A stretch of DNA of 40,619 nucleotides from an uncultured Nocardioidaceae bacterium (GTDB lineage: Bacteria > Actinomycetota > Actinomycetes > Propionibacteriales > Nocardioidaceae). Positions within the stretch are counted from its first letter, which is position 1. Each line of letters opens with the position of its first letter. The notes below the pieces were generated by a model. The model made no database searches. It was not told the DNA's origin and worked only from the letters and a program-made list of their open reading frames with translations. Below, piece after piece: positions 19,008-26,976 of this stretch. The stretch lies in assembly GCA_902805845.1 (NCBI GenBank), contig CADCUI010000031.1, forward strand, positions 1-40,619, written 5' to 3'. The position numbers and the translations under genes were made by a program.

Positions 19008-19616
19008 ATGCACCGCGTGACCGACAGATCCCACGACCTGCGCTCTGCGATCGAGGCGTCCGGTTACTACCCGGACGTCGTCGCCGAGGCGGTCTTCGCC
19101 GCGGTCGCGGGGGAGAGTGTGGAGGCCCACCTGCTGCACCACGAGCCGACGATCGACGAGCGCGACGAGGTCCGTCGCCACGCCACGGTGCTCGTCCTGA
19201 CCCCGAGCCGGCTGATCCTCGCGCACACCGACGAGCACGCACCCGACGACGTCCTGCCGGCGCCCTACACCTCGTCCACGACCGAGGCGGTGGACCTCGG
19301 CTCCGTGCGGACGGTGGTCGTCAACCGGATGGTGGCCAACCCCGAGACCTACGCAGGCGCGAGCGCCGCGATGCCGGTCCCCAACGAGGCCGTCCTGTCG
19401 GTCGGCTGGGGTGCGGTCAACCGGATCGACCTCGAGCCGGCCAGCTGCGGTGACCCGGCGTGCGAGGCAGACCACGGCTACACGGGCGTGCTGGGCTCCG
19501 ACGACTTCTCGTTGCGGGTCAGCGCGGCGGCGGAGGGTCCCGAGGCGGTGAACGACCTCCTGGACTTCGCCCGGTCGCTGTCGGCGAGGACCGTGGGCGC
19601 GGCGTCGGTCCGGTGA
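19008..19616 (+). CDS. DUF5998 family protein
   Basis: A 202-residue soluble protein matching the actinobacterial DUF5998 family, including the stretch LPAPYTSSTTEAVDLGS and a Cys pair in SCGDPACEADH. No catalytic motif is recognised. The ATG at 19008 has a weak -10-like CACACT seven bases upstream; the GTG twelve bases later is an alternative start. The phosphatase-superfamily gene follows after seven bases, so the two are co-transcribed. Function unknown. Confidence 0.8.
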   Translation: MHRVTDRSHDLRSAIEASGYYPDVVAEAVFAAVAGESVEAHLLHHEPTIDERDEVRRHATVLVLTPSRLILAHTDEHAPDDVLPAPYTSSTTEAVDLGSVRTVVVNRMVANPETYAGASAAMPVPNEAVLSVGWGAVNRIDLEPASCGDPACEADHGYTGVLGSDDFSLRVSAAAEGPEAVNDLLDFARSLSARTVGAASVR

Positions 19617-19623
19617 ACGTCAG

Positions 19624-20817
19624 GTGACGGCGGCTGGTCCATGGCCGGTGCCCGAGGCATGGGGTGCTCCCGCCGAGGAGGCGCCGGCTTTCGTGGAGCC
19701 GGCCTACCGGGACCGCTCGCTGAGCGACGTCCTGCCGGCCGTGGCCGAGGCACTCGGGGTCGGGCACACCTTCGCCGACGGCGACGCGGAGCCGGCCGGG
19801 GGTCTGCGGCTGCCGGAGGCGCCCCGCTACGTCGTCTTCCTGGTCGACGGGATGGGCTTCGAGCTGCTGCGGGACCATCCCGCCGACGCGCCGTACCTCC
19901 ACTCGCTGATCGGCGGCTCCGAACCCGCCACCGTGGGGGTGCCGTCGACGACGGCGACCAGCCTCACCTCGCTCGGCACCGCCTTGACGCCAGGGAGCCA
20001 CGGCGTGGTCGGCTTCACCTCGAGGATCCCGGGCACCGACCAGCTGCTGAACGCGCTGTCGTGGCACAAGTCGGTGGACCCGCGTGCGTGGCAGCCGCAT
20101 CCCACCGCGTTCGGGCGGCTGGCTGCGGCGGGAGTCCACACGACCGTCGTGAACAAGCGCGAGTTCGCCGGGTCTGGGCTGACCGATGTCAGCTGCCGAG
20201 GAGCGGACTTCGTCGGGGCCGACCGGCTGGGGGAGCGGTTGGTCGCGGTGCAGGCGGCCGGGTCCAGGGCGCCGTCGGTGACCTACATGTACGACGGCGA
20301 CCTCGACTGGACCGGCCACCGCTACGGCGTCGCCTCGCCGCAGTGGCTGGCACAGCTGGGGATGATCGACCTGGCCGCCGAACGGCTCCGCGAAGAGCTG
20401 CCCGGTGACACGAGGATCGTCGTGGTCGCCGACCACGGCATGGTCGACGCCCCGGCCGAGGGCCGCTTCGACGTCGACGAACGGCTCGAGCTCCGCGACG
20501 GGGTGGCGCTCGTGGGAGGGGAAGCGAGGTTCCGGCACCTCTACTGCCGGGCCGGAGCGGTCGAGGACGTGGTCAGGACCTGGCGAGAGGTGATGGGCGG
20601 TGCGGCGCTGGTGCTCAGCCGCGAGGAGGCCGTCGGTCGCGGCTGGTTCGGCGCCGTTTCGGCGGAGGTGTGGCCGCGGCTGGGCGACGTGGTCGTCGCC
20701 TGCCGTGGCAACCACACGGTGCTCAGCAGCAGGGACTTCCCCTACGAGGCCAAGCTGATCGGGATGCACGGCTCGTTGACGTCGGCGGAGATGCTGGTGC
20801 CGGTGCTGGTCGCCTGA
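19624..20817 (+). CDS. Alkaline-phosphatase-superfamily phosphodiesterase/pyrophosphatase
   Basis: A 397-residue protein of the nucleotide pyrophosphatase/phosphodiesterase branch of the alkaline phosphatase superfamily. Metal and nucleophile residues expected for two-zinc enzymes are seen: D75 (FLVDGMGFE), T109/T110 (VPSTTATSLTS), D in YDGDLDWTGH, D270-H271 (VADHGMVDA) and H382 (GMHGSL). No signal peptide is visible, so it may act in the cytoplasm. GTG start seven bases after the DUF5998 stop. The substrate (nucleotide, phosphonate or lipid headgroup) is unknown. Confidence 0.88.
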   Translation: MTAAGPWPVPEAWGAPAEEAPAFVEPAYRDRSLSDVLPAVAEALGVGHTFADGDAEPAGGLRLPEAPRYVVFLVDGMGFELLRDHPADAPYLHSLIGGSEPATVGVPSTTATSLTSLGTALTPGSHGVVGFTSRIPGTDQLLNALSWHKSVDPRAWQPHPTAFGRLAAAGVHTTVVNKREFAGSGLTDVSCRGADFVGADRLGERLVAVQAAGSRAPSVTYMYDGDLDWTGHRYGVASPQWLAQLGMIDLAAERLREELPGDTRIVVVADHGMVDAPAEGRFDVDERLELRDGVALVGGEARFRHLYCRAGAVEDVVRTWREVMGGAALVLSREEAVGRGWFGAVSAEVWPRLGDVVVACRGNHTVLSSRDFPYEAKLIGMHGSLTSAEMLVPVLVA

Positions 20818-20834
20818 AGGGTCACCGGGCGACC

Positions 20835-20840
20835 TAGGAT
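20835..20840 (+). promoter_or_regulatory. -10 box of tdk (leaderless type)
   Basis: TAGGAT ends eight bases before the GTG start, with no Shine-Dalgarno. hemH has the identical box, seven bases before its start. Confidence 0.6.
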
Positions 20841-20848
20841 GCTCACCC

Positions 20849-21502
20849 GTGGCCGAGCTGCAGTACTTCACCGGGACGATGGACTCGGGCAAGTCGACGC
20901 TGGCGTTGCAGACCAACCACAACCACGCGGCCCGGGGCCGGATCGGGCTGCTGTTCACCAGCCACGACCGGGCAGGGAGCGCGAAGGTGTCCTCCCGTCT
21001 CGGGCTCGTCCAGGAGGCGCTCGAGGCCGGGCCCGAGCTCGACTTCTGGCGGCACGTCGTGGATGGGCTGACCCACGGCGCGCGGATCGACTACCTCATC
21101 TGTGACGAGGCGCAGTTCTACACCCCTGAGCAGGTCGAGCAGCTGGCCCGCGTGGTCGACGAGCTGCAGATCGACGTGTTCTGCTTCGGCATCCTCACCG
21201 ACTTCCGCACCCGCCTGTTCCCCGGGTCCGGGCGGCTGGTCGAGCTGGCCGACCGCATGCACGTGCTGCAGGTCGAGGCCCTGTGCTGGTGCGGCAAGCG
21301 GGCGACCCACAACGCCCGCACCGAGAACGGCGAGATGGTCACCGAGGGCGAGGTGATCGTGGTGGGTGACGTCGAGTCGCAGGCCGGCTCACCGCCCGAG
21401 ATCGGTTACGAGGTGCTGTGCCGGCAGCACCACCGACGGCGGCTGACCGCCGCACGCGCCCGGGCTGTGTCGATGATCGGTGAGCCGCTGCCCTTCACCT
21501 GA
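20849..21502 (+). CDS. tdk: Thymidine kinase, type II
   Basis: A 217-residue thymidine kinase that phosphorylates thymidine for the salvage route to dTTP. It has the P-loop TGTMDSGKST (8-17), the DEAQF box (86-90, with E87 the catalytic base) and the lasso-like zinc region (CWCG and CRQH). Length and order match the TK1-like family. The GTG at 20849 has the -10 box TAGGAT eight bases upstream and no ribosome site, so it is probably leaderless. A rhodanese gene follows after 31 bases with its own weak -10. Confidence 0.95.
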   Translation: MAELQYFTGTMDSGKSTLALQTNHNHAARGRIGLLFTSHDRAGSAKVSSRLGLVQEALEAGPELDFWRHVVDGLTHGARIDYLICDEAQFYTPEQVEQLARVVDELQIDVFCFGILTDFRTRLFPGSGRLVELADRMHVLQVEALCWCGKRATHNARTENGEMVTEGEVIVVGDVESQAGSPPEIGYEVLCRQHHRRRLTAARARAVSMIGEPLPFT

Positions 21503-21533
21503 TGCGGCCGTGGCTGCTGCGATACTTCGCGTG

Positions 21534-22358
21534 ATGAGCCCGCTGATCACGCCGGAGGAGCTGCTCGCGGACGGCCTCCCGCGCACGCTCCTCGACGTGC
21601 GGTGGCAGCTCGGCAGCAGTGACGGCAGGGCGGAGCACGAGGCCGGGCACCTGCCCGGTGCCGCCTTCGTCGACCTGGACGCCGACCTGGCGGACCCGCC
21701 CGGGGAGCGGGGGCGCCATCCGCTGCCCGACCCGGCTCGCTTCGGCGAGGCGATGCGTCGGTGCGGTGTGAGCGGGTCGCGGGGGGTGGTCGTGTACGAC
21801 GACAGCGGCGGCACTGCGGCGGCGCGTGCCTGGTGGCTCCTGCGCCACCACGGTCACGCCGACGTGCGACTGCTCGACGGTGGGTGGTCGGAGTGGCGTC
21901 GGCTGGGATCGCCTGTCGAGACGGGCGTCGTCGCTCCGGCGTACGGGGACTTCGAGCCGCATCCCGGCGGGATGCCGGTCGTCGACGCGACAGGCGCGGC
22001 CTCGGTGGCCCGGAGTGGTTCGCTCGTCGACGCCCGCGCACCGGAGCGGTTCCGCGGCGACGTCGAGCCGGTCGACCCGGTGGCCGGCCATGTCCCCGGT
22101 GCGGTCAACGTGCCCACGGCCCGCAACCTCGAGCCAGAAGGTCCTCGGACGGGACGGTTCCGGTCGGTCGAGGGGTTGCGCGAGGCCTACGGGCCGGTGC
22201 TGCAGTCGACCGGCGGCGTGGCGGTCTACTGCGGCTCGGGGGTCACGGCGGCCCACGACGTGCTCGCGCTCGAGCTGATCGGCGTGGCAGCGGCGCTGTA
22301 CCCCGGCTCGTGGAGCGAGTGGGTCACCGACTCCGGCCGACCGGTTGCCCGCGGCTGA
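21534..22358 (+). CDS. Two-domain rhodanese, thiosulfate sulfurtransferase
   Basis: A 274-residue protein of two rhodanese domains. The first (about 1-130) opens LLDVRWQLG and contains VVYDDSGGTAAARAWWLL, where the catalytic cysteine is absent. The second (about 150-270) has the active loop YCGSGVTAAH, with Cys233 as sulphur acceptor. This inactive-plus-active layout is typical of thiosulfate or 3-mercaptopyruvate sulfurtransferases. A GATACT box ends seven bases before the ATG at 21534. Cytoplasmic; no signal peptide. Confidence 0.92.
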   Translation: MSPLITPEELLADGLPRTLLDVRWQLGSSDGRAEHEAGHLPGAAFVDLDADLADPPGERGRHPLPDPARFGEAMRRCGVSGSRGVVVYDDSGGTAAARAWWLLRHHGHADVRLLDGGWSEWRRLGSPVETGVVAPAYGDFEPHPGGMPVVDATGAASVARSGSLVDARAPERFRGDVEPVDPVAGHVPGAVNVPTARNLEPEGPRTGRFRSVEGLREAYGPVLQSTGGVAVYCGSGVTAAHDVLALELIGVAAALYPGSWSEWVTDSGRPVARG

Positions 22359-22367
22359 TGCCTGCCC

Positions 22368-22757
22368 TCACGCGCCTCGGCCGTCACCTCCACGTCCCGA
22401 CCCGGCGAGCCGGCAGTTCTGCTCGTTGTAGTGGCACGCCATGCACAGCGACGTCATGGGCAGGACGTCCAGACGCTCGGCGGGTATCGGGAGAGCGCAG
22501 GTGACGCACACGCCGTAGCGACCGTCCTGCAAGCGACCGAGGGCGGCTTCGATCTCGTCGAGTGCTGTGGTCGCGGCGATCCGTAGCGCCTGCTGCACGC
22601 TCTCGTGACGAGGCGTCGGAGGAGCCTCGGCGTCGAGCGCCGCGAGCTGCTCGAGCCGGAAACGACGCTCTGCCTCAAGTCGCTGCCAGTGCCGGGCGTG
22701 GTCCGCGGAGGGCGGGGGGACGGTGGGTGGTGACTCTGACGAGAGCAGTTGGGTCAT
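22368..22757 (-). CDS. DksA/TraR-type zinc-finger protein
   Basis: A 129-residue protein with a long, charged coiled-coil-like helix (HWQRLEAERRFRLEQLAAL) and a C4 zinc finger, CVTC and CMAC. The finger reads GRYGVCVTCALPIPAERLD, the DksA/TraR pattern. Such proteins bind RNA polymerase. The acidic coiled-coil tip of E. coli DksA is not clear, so its activity is unsure. The ATG at 22757 has AAGGAG eight bases upstream, one of the few strong ribosome sites here. It ends nine bases from the convergent rhodanese stop. Confidence 0.88.
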   Translation of the reverse strand: MTQLLSSESPPTVPPPSADHARHWQRLEAERRFRLEQLAALDAEAPPTPRHESVQQALRIAATTALDEIEAALGRLQDGRYGVCVTCALPIPAERLDVLPMTSLCMACHYNEQNCRLAGSGRGGDGRGA

Positions 22758-22980
22758 CGCGCTCACTCCTTCGAAGACCACCCCTGAGTCATCTCTTCCT
22801 CGACCGTCGCGCGACCTCTGGTTCGGAGGCCCGTCCATGACGGCCGGGGGGCGGTGGTGGTGACCATCATGGGCGCCCGGCACCATGGATCACAGGGCCA
22901 CGACCGGCCATTCCGGCCCGGTCGGCGTTGCCGGTCGTCGGCAATCTCATCACTGGCCGGGTGCTGGGGGCCTCAGGGGT

Positions 22981-22986
22981 CAGAAT
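22981..22986 (+). promoter_or_regulatory. -10 box of the PucR-type regulator
   Basis: CAGAAT ends six bases before the ATG start, without a Shine-Dalgarno, suggesting a leaderless mRNA. An ATG 36 codons further up would read through the promoter. Confidence 0.5.
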
Positions 22987-22992
22987 GGCCGC

Positions 22993-24141
22993 ATGGCGCG
23001 TCCTTCTGCAGTGGTCTCGACGCGTGGTGAGGCCCACCGTCCGCCCCCGCACGTGACCCAGATCTTCGAGCAGGTCGCCCATCGCATCGCTCGGGACGAC
23101 GAGCCGCTCACCGAAGCAGACCTCGACGACATCCGGGCGGCGGGCTCCAAGGCAGCCGAGCAAGGCATGACTGCCGGTGAGGCCGTGGACCTCTACCTGA
23201 CGACCGCCACCGAGGCGTGGGACACGCCGCCCCGCGGCGCGCCGCAGCAGCCGACGGGACGCACGGTGCTCACCGCGATCCGCGCCGCCGTCCCCGTGCT
23301 CGTCCAGGGCTACTCGAGCGCAGGGCAGTCACTGATCCGGCAGGAGGAGACTGCCCGCCTGGAGTTCATCGACGACCTCCTCCGCGGCGACGCCGACGTC
23401 GCGGGCATGGTGCAACGCGCTGAACCGTTCGGACTCGACCTCAGCGCCACCCACCAGGTCGTGCTCGCGGGACCGCGGAGCGGCGGCCCGGTGGACGAGC
23501 GCGACGAGAGCGCCCTCACCCGTGCGGTCGTCGACCGGTACGGCGAGAGAGATGTCCTCGTCACGACCAGAGCCGGCTACGTGGTCGCCGTCGTACCGTC
23601 CGAGACGGACGGCGGCGATGTCGACGAGCCGGCCCGGCGGCTGCACGACGTCCTGCGCCGGTCATCGCCACGCAAGTCCTGGCGCGTCGCGGTCGGTCGT
23701 CGCTACCCCGGCGCCTACGGGGTCGCGCGCTCCTACCGACAGGCGCGTGAGGCGATGACGCTGGCCGAGCGCCTGCACCCCGACGACGACATGGTGCAGA
23801 CGCGCGACGTCTTGATCTACCGCGTGCTGGGGCGTGACCGGGTCGCTCTGGCCGACCTCGTCGAGACCGTGCTGACGCCGTTGGCCCAGGCAAGAGGTGG
23901 CGCGGAGCCACTTCTCGACACCCTCGACGCTTACATCGCCGCAGGGGAGGTCTCGACCGAGGCGGCCCGCCGGTTGCACGTCTCGGTGCGGACCGTGACC
24001 TACCGGCTGGCCAAGATCACGGCGCTCACCGGCTACGACCCGGCGATCCCCATCCAGCGACTCACGCTCCAGGCGGCGCTCATCGGCGCCCGGCTCCTGC
24101 CCTGGCCGGACCCAGGACAACCGGATCCCCAGCTGCCCTGA
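22993..24141 (+). CDS. PucR-family transcriptional regulator
   Basis: A 382-residue regulator. The C-terminus has a PucR-type helix-turn-helix (LDTLDAYIAAGEVSTEAAR then LHVSVRTVTYRLAKITALTG), preceded by a GGDEF-like/CdaR middle domain (about 140-250) and an N-terminal domain without a recognised ligand motif. It lacks the purine-catabolism PucR N-terminal domain as far as I can see. The target is unknown; the adjacent DksA/TraR gene is divergent and could share control. ATG start chosen from the -10 box six bases upstream. Confidence 0.88.
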   Translation: MARPSAVVSTRGEAHRPPPHVTQIFEQVAHRIARDDEPLTEADLDDIRAAGSKAAEQGMTAGEAVDLYLTTATEAWDTPPRGAPQQPTGRTVLTAIRAAVPVLVQGYSSAGQSLIRQEETARLEFIDDLLRGDADVAGMVQRAEPFGLDLSATHQVVLAGPRSGGPVDERDESALTRAVVDRYGERDVLVTTRAGYVVAVVPSETDGGDVDEPARRLHDVLRRSSPRKSWRVAVGRRYPGAYGVARSYRQAREAMTLAERLHPDDDMVQTRDVLIYRVLGRDRVALADLVETVLTPLAQARGGAEPLLDTLDAYIAAGEVSTEAARRLHVSVRTVTYRLAKITALTGYDPAIPIQRLTLQAALIGARLLPWPDPGQPDPQLP

Positions 24142-24239
24142 GATGCCGGCACGGCGTCGCCGCGCTCGAGCCAGTCAGCTCCGGGCGCTTGGCAGCCATG
24201 AGCGGCGTGACGTTGGCCTCATGCGGAAAGCGGTCGTTG

Positions 24240-24839
24240 TCAGAGTTGCGTGAGCCAGTGATGCGTCGGCGACACCAGGGTCAACGAGCTCACGAGCCAA
24301 TCCCGCTGGTCGATTCCCAGCATGCGGCGCACGGCGCGGAAGTCAGCCTCGTCCTTCGGTCGCGGCGATCTGCTCTTCTGCAGCAGCTGCACCTCCGGAG
24401 CGAGCACGCGCGCGGCGTCACCGACGGCGTTGCCGTCGAGCTCACTCACCGGGCGGGTGATCCGGTTGTCGCTGCGGTACTGCCACATCCCGTCCTGCGC
24501 GTCGTCGATCATGATCTGGAGCGACCACGGCGATCCGGGATCCCGCCGACACCAGATGTCGTGCACCCCTGCCGACAGCACCTCTCCGGCGCGCCAGTGT
24601 CGGAGACTGCCCGGCGGATCAGCCGCGTGCAGGTCCCAGCCGCTGAGGGCTTGCTGCATCGCCCCTTGGTCGTCGCGGAGAATCAGCACGTCGATGTCGT
24701 CATGGTCGCGCGTCTGGCGGCCGAGGAAGAGGTCGATGGCCCAGCCGCCGGCGACCCACCAAGGGAAGTCCACGCCCCCGAGGAGGCCTGCGACCTCGGA
24801 GGGCGTCATGGGCTTCCACGGGCCGGGGTCGGTGGGCAC
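24240..24839 (-). CDS. Nucleotidyltransferase-domain protein (AadB/ANT-like)
   Basis: A 199-residue protein with the same core as the gene at 10018: GGWAIDLFLGRQTRDHDDID, giving the GGW...D...HxDxD pattern for nucleotide transfer. The following segment (GSPWSLQIMIDDAQDG) fits the AadB-type fold. It is longer by about 40 residues at the C-terminus. The GTG start at 24839 has CAGGAT six bases upstream, so it is probably leaderless. Substrate unknown; resistance is not implied. Confidence 0.85.
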   Translation of the reverse strand: MPTDPGPWKPMTPSEVAGLLGGVDFPWWVAGGWAIDLFLGRQTRDHDDIDVLILRDDQGAMQQALSGWDLHAADPPGSLRHWRAGEVLSAGVHDIWCRRDPGSPWSLQIMIDDAQDGMWQYRSDNRITRPVSELDGNAVGDAARVLAPEVQLLQKSRSPRPKDEADFRAVRRMLGIDQRDWLVSSLTLVSPTHHWLTQL

Positions 24840-24873
24840 AGAGGCATCCTGGCAGCCCGACCCCCTCTGCTCG

Positions 24874-24893
24874 CCGGTCCGGTCCGGTCCGGT
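24874..24893. repeat. Short tandem repeat (CCGGT x4)
   Basis: Four perfect tandem copies of the pentamer CCGGT lie in the gap between the nucleotidyltransferase start and the HNH gene stop. It is downstream of the HNH gene. Length change here would not affect a reading frame. Confidence 0.8.
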
Positions 24894-24907
24894 CCCGTCG
24901 GGTCAGT

Positions 24908-26365
24908 TCAGGCGGGCAAGGTGCGTGGTTGCTCCGTCGCCGGGGAGGTGCCGGACTCGTCCACGGTGTAGGTGCGCCCCAAGGGCGAGGTCCACACGAG
25001 AACGCCGTCGCGCCGTCGGACGTAGCTCCATCGCGAGTGCGTCTTCACGCGATGGTGGAAGCGGCACAACCGAGCGAGGTTGTGGGTGTTCGTCTGGCCC
25101 GGCGGTCCGCCGTCGTCGCGCGGTACGAAAGCGTCGATGTGGTCGACGTCGAAACCACCTCGCCGACCGCACCAGGGGAATCGGCAGCTGTGGTCGCGCT
25201 CCTCCACCTGCCGCCTGAGCCGGTCAGGGATCTCGTAGGCGTCGACGCTGATCCGCTCGCTGAGGTCGACAACAGGAGTGACCTTGACGACGGCTCCGGG
25301 TGCGAGCGTGGCCAGCCACTGCTTGATCGCCTCGGTCGAGCGTGGTCCGACTCCATCGACGCGAGCGACCTCGCCCACGGCCACGACCGCGGCTGCACCG
25401 ACCTGCACTCCGGCCACCGCAGCGGTGTGCAGGTGGATGTGCACGACCGGCCCTGCGATGGCTTGGGGGCGGCGGCCCTGCTGGTGCAGCGCTGCTGTCC
25501 TTGTGCCGTCCCCGGAGGAGGTCGTGAGGTCGAGGGCGTACTGAGGGTCCGCCAGCACCCCGATGGCCTTGGCCCGCCGAACGTCCCGACTGTCACCGTC
25601 ACCGAGCAGGTTGAGCGCGGTCGCGACGTGGTTGAGTGCGGCGTCGAATGCACGAGCATCAGGCGTGCCGGTGACGGCGTTGATCTCGCTCGTCCCGTCG
25701 ATGCGGTCCTCGACCCACACGCCGCGCTTCTCCGCCGCCTGGCGGGCGCGTTCGGCTGCGAGATCGGGGTCGTGTCGCAACGCCGCGGCCTCCACGCACG
25801 CAAGGATGCGGCCGAAGGAGATCTTGTGGGCGAAGCCAGCGAGCTGCGCGTCGACGTAGCCCGCGGCGTCGGAGCTCAGCGGGATCGTCTGCTCGGCAAC
25901 CTGACGTGCTTTCCACGCCGGTAGCTCCCCGCTCATCACCCGACCCCAGAGACGGGGCAGCCGGTCCCGCAGCTCCACGGCCTGACCGACGTAGCCGCGC
26001 CCCGCGGACTCAGTCATGCCCAGCGCAGCGGCTACTTCGGCGACAGCGAACTCCTCCACCAGGAAGGCGCCCTGACCGGACAGTCGCAGCTCGCGCTCCA
26101 CGCCCGCGATGGTGAGGTCCTCACCGAGAAGTCCGCGGCGGCAGAGCTGGTTCGCTGTCTCGGGCTCCACCGCACCGAGCACCTCACCGGCGGCGAGACG
26201 GTGCAGATCCGCCCAGTGCGCGACTGCGCGCAGCTCCTCAGCCGCCGCAACGTCCTGGCGCCGACGCCGATCGACGACGAAGCCCAGGGTCGCGGCCGCA
26301 TCGAGCTCGAGCACCTCGGACCTCGCCCCGGGGGGCTGAGGAGGTGGCGCTGTGGTCGAGGTCAT
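24908..26365 (-). CDS. 13E12-like DUF222 and HNH endonuclease domain protein
   Basis: A 485-residue protein. The first two thirds are a DUF222 helical domain (for example AVEVAAALGMTE-like AVAEVAAALGMTESAGRGYV), and the end is an HNH nuclease domain (HSCRFPWCGRRGGFDVDHID, then NLARLCRFHHRVKTH). This is the layout of the actinobacterial 13E12 repeat family, present in many copies per genome and of unknown role; it may be a mobile or selfish nuclease. ATG start with TAGCGT six bases upstream (leaderless). Confidence 0.93.
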   Translation of the reverse strand: MTSTTAPPPQPPGARSEVLELDAAATLGFVVDRRRRQDVAAAEELRAVAHWADLHRLAAGEVLGAVEPETANQLCRRGLLGEDLTIAGVERELRLSGQGAFLVEEFAVAEVAAALGMTESAGRGYVGQAVELRDRLPRLWGRVMSGELPAWKARQVAEQTIPLSSDAAGYVDAQLAGFAHKISFGRILACVEAAALRHDPDLAAERARQAAEKRGVWVEDRIDGTSEINAVTGTPDARAFDAALNHVATALNLLGDGDSRDVRRAKAIGVLADPQYALDLTTSSGDGTRTAALHQQGRRPQAIAGPVVHIHLHTAAVAGVQVGAAAVVAVGEVARVDGVGPRSTEAIKQWLATLAPGAVVKVTPVVDLSERISVDAYEIPDRLRRQVEERDHSCRFPWCGRRGGFDVDHIDAFVPRDDGGPPGQTNTHNLARLCRFHHRVKTHSRWSYVRRRDGVLVWTSPLGRTYTVDESGTSPATEQPRTLPA

Positions 26366-26371
26366 GCCATG

Positions 26372-26377
26372 ACGCTA
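26372..26377 (-). promoter_or_regulatory. -10 box of the HNH gene
   Basis: TAGCGT ends six bases before the ATG, the same hexamer and spacing as for carbonic anhydrase. Confidence 0.6.
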
Positions 26378-26453
26378 CGGCCAGGCACCGACAATTCTCG
26401 TAAGCGAGAGCCGGTATCCCCAGTCCTGCAAGGAAGAACTCGCTCCGCTCCGC

Positions 26454-26472
26454 GCCGGTCACGGCGACCGGC
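26454..26472 (-). terminator. Hairpin downstream of the cupin gene
   Basis: GCCGGTC (26454-26460) pairs with GACCGGC (26466-26472) over a five-base loop, immediately beyond the cupin stop on the minus strand. Likely terminator of the SDR-cupin operon. No U-tract. Confidence 0.5.
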
Positions 26473-26479
26473 ACAAGCA

Positions 26480-26968
26480 CTAAGGCGTGGCCGGCGCGGC
26501 ACTCGACCGGATCGGCGGCCCCAGGGCGCGAGCACCGTGCCGCCTCCCGATCTCGTCCATGACCGCCGGGTCCGGCCGGCCGTTCGTCTCGGCGATGTGG
26601 GCGGCCTGCTCGGCGAAGAGGTGCTCGACTCCGCCGGGACAGGCCAGTGCCAGGACGTGCACCTGGGTGTCACCGGCGTTGGCGAAGGTGTGGGGAGTCG
26701 TCCGCGGCACCCACAGGAACGAACCCGCCTCCGCCTGGACTCTCCGGTCGCCCAGTTGCGCCTCGAGCCGTCCCCGCACGACGAAGAACGCCTCATCGAC
26801 CTCCTCGTGGAGGTGGAGCACCGGCCCCGACTCCCAGGCACCCAGGGTGAACTCGCAGACGCTCAACCGGTCGTCGGTGTCGGCGGCGAGCAGCTTGAAC
26901 GGCAGGATCGCGTCGTCGCGGCGGGTCCCCGCGGGAGGGAGCAGGAAGGGTTCGGACAGAGGCGCCAT
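26480..26968 (-). CDS. Cupin-domain protein
   Basis: A 162-residue protein with one cupin barrel. The two metal-binding motifs are PVLHLHEEVDEAFFVVRGRL and PRTTPHTFANAG, with His/His/Glu ligands followed by a C-terminal tail of about 45 residues. Single-cupin proteins can be dioxygenases, isomerases or sensors; the reaction is unknown. It follows the SDR gene by eight bases, so it may act in the same pathway. ATG at 26968, with AGGACAGG upstream overlapping the SDR stop. Confidence 0.85.
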   Translation of the reverse strand: MAPLSEPFLLPPAGTRRDDAILPFKLLAADTDDRLSVCEFTLGAWESGPVLHLHEEVDEAFFVVRGRLEAQLGDRRVQAEAGSFLWVPRTTPHTFANAGDTQVHVLALACPGGVEHLFAEQAAHIAETNGRPDPAVMDEIGRRHGARALGPPIRSSAAPATP

Positions 26969-26976
26969 GACCTGTC

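Noticed and set aside
24874-24893. CCGGT repeat as a possible direct repeat of a mobile element
   Set aside because: No transposase or inverted ends flank it; it is only a 20-base intergenic microsatellite.
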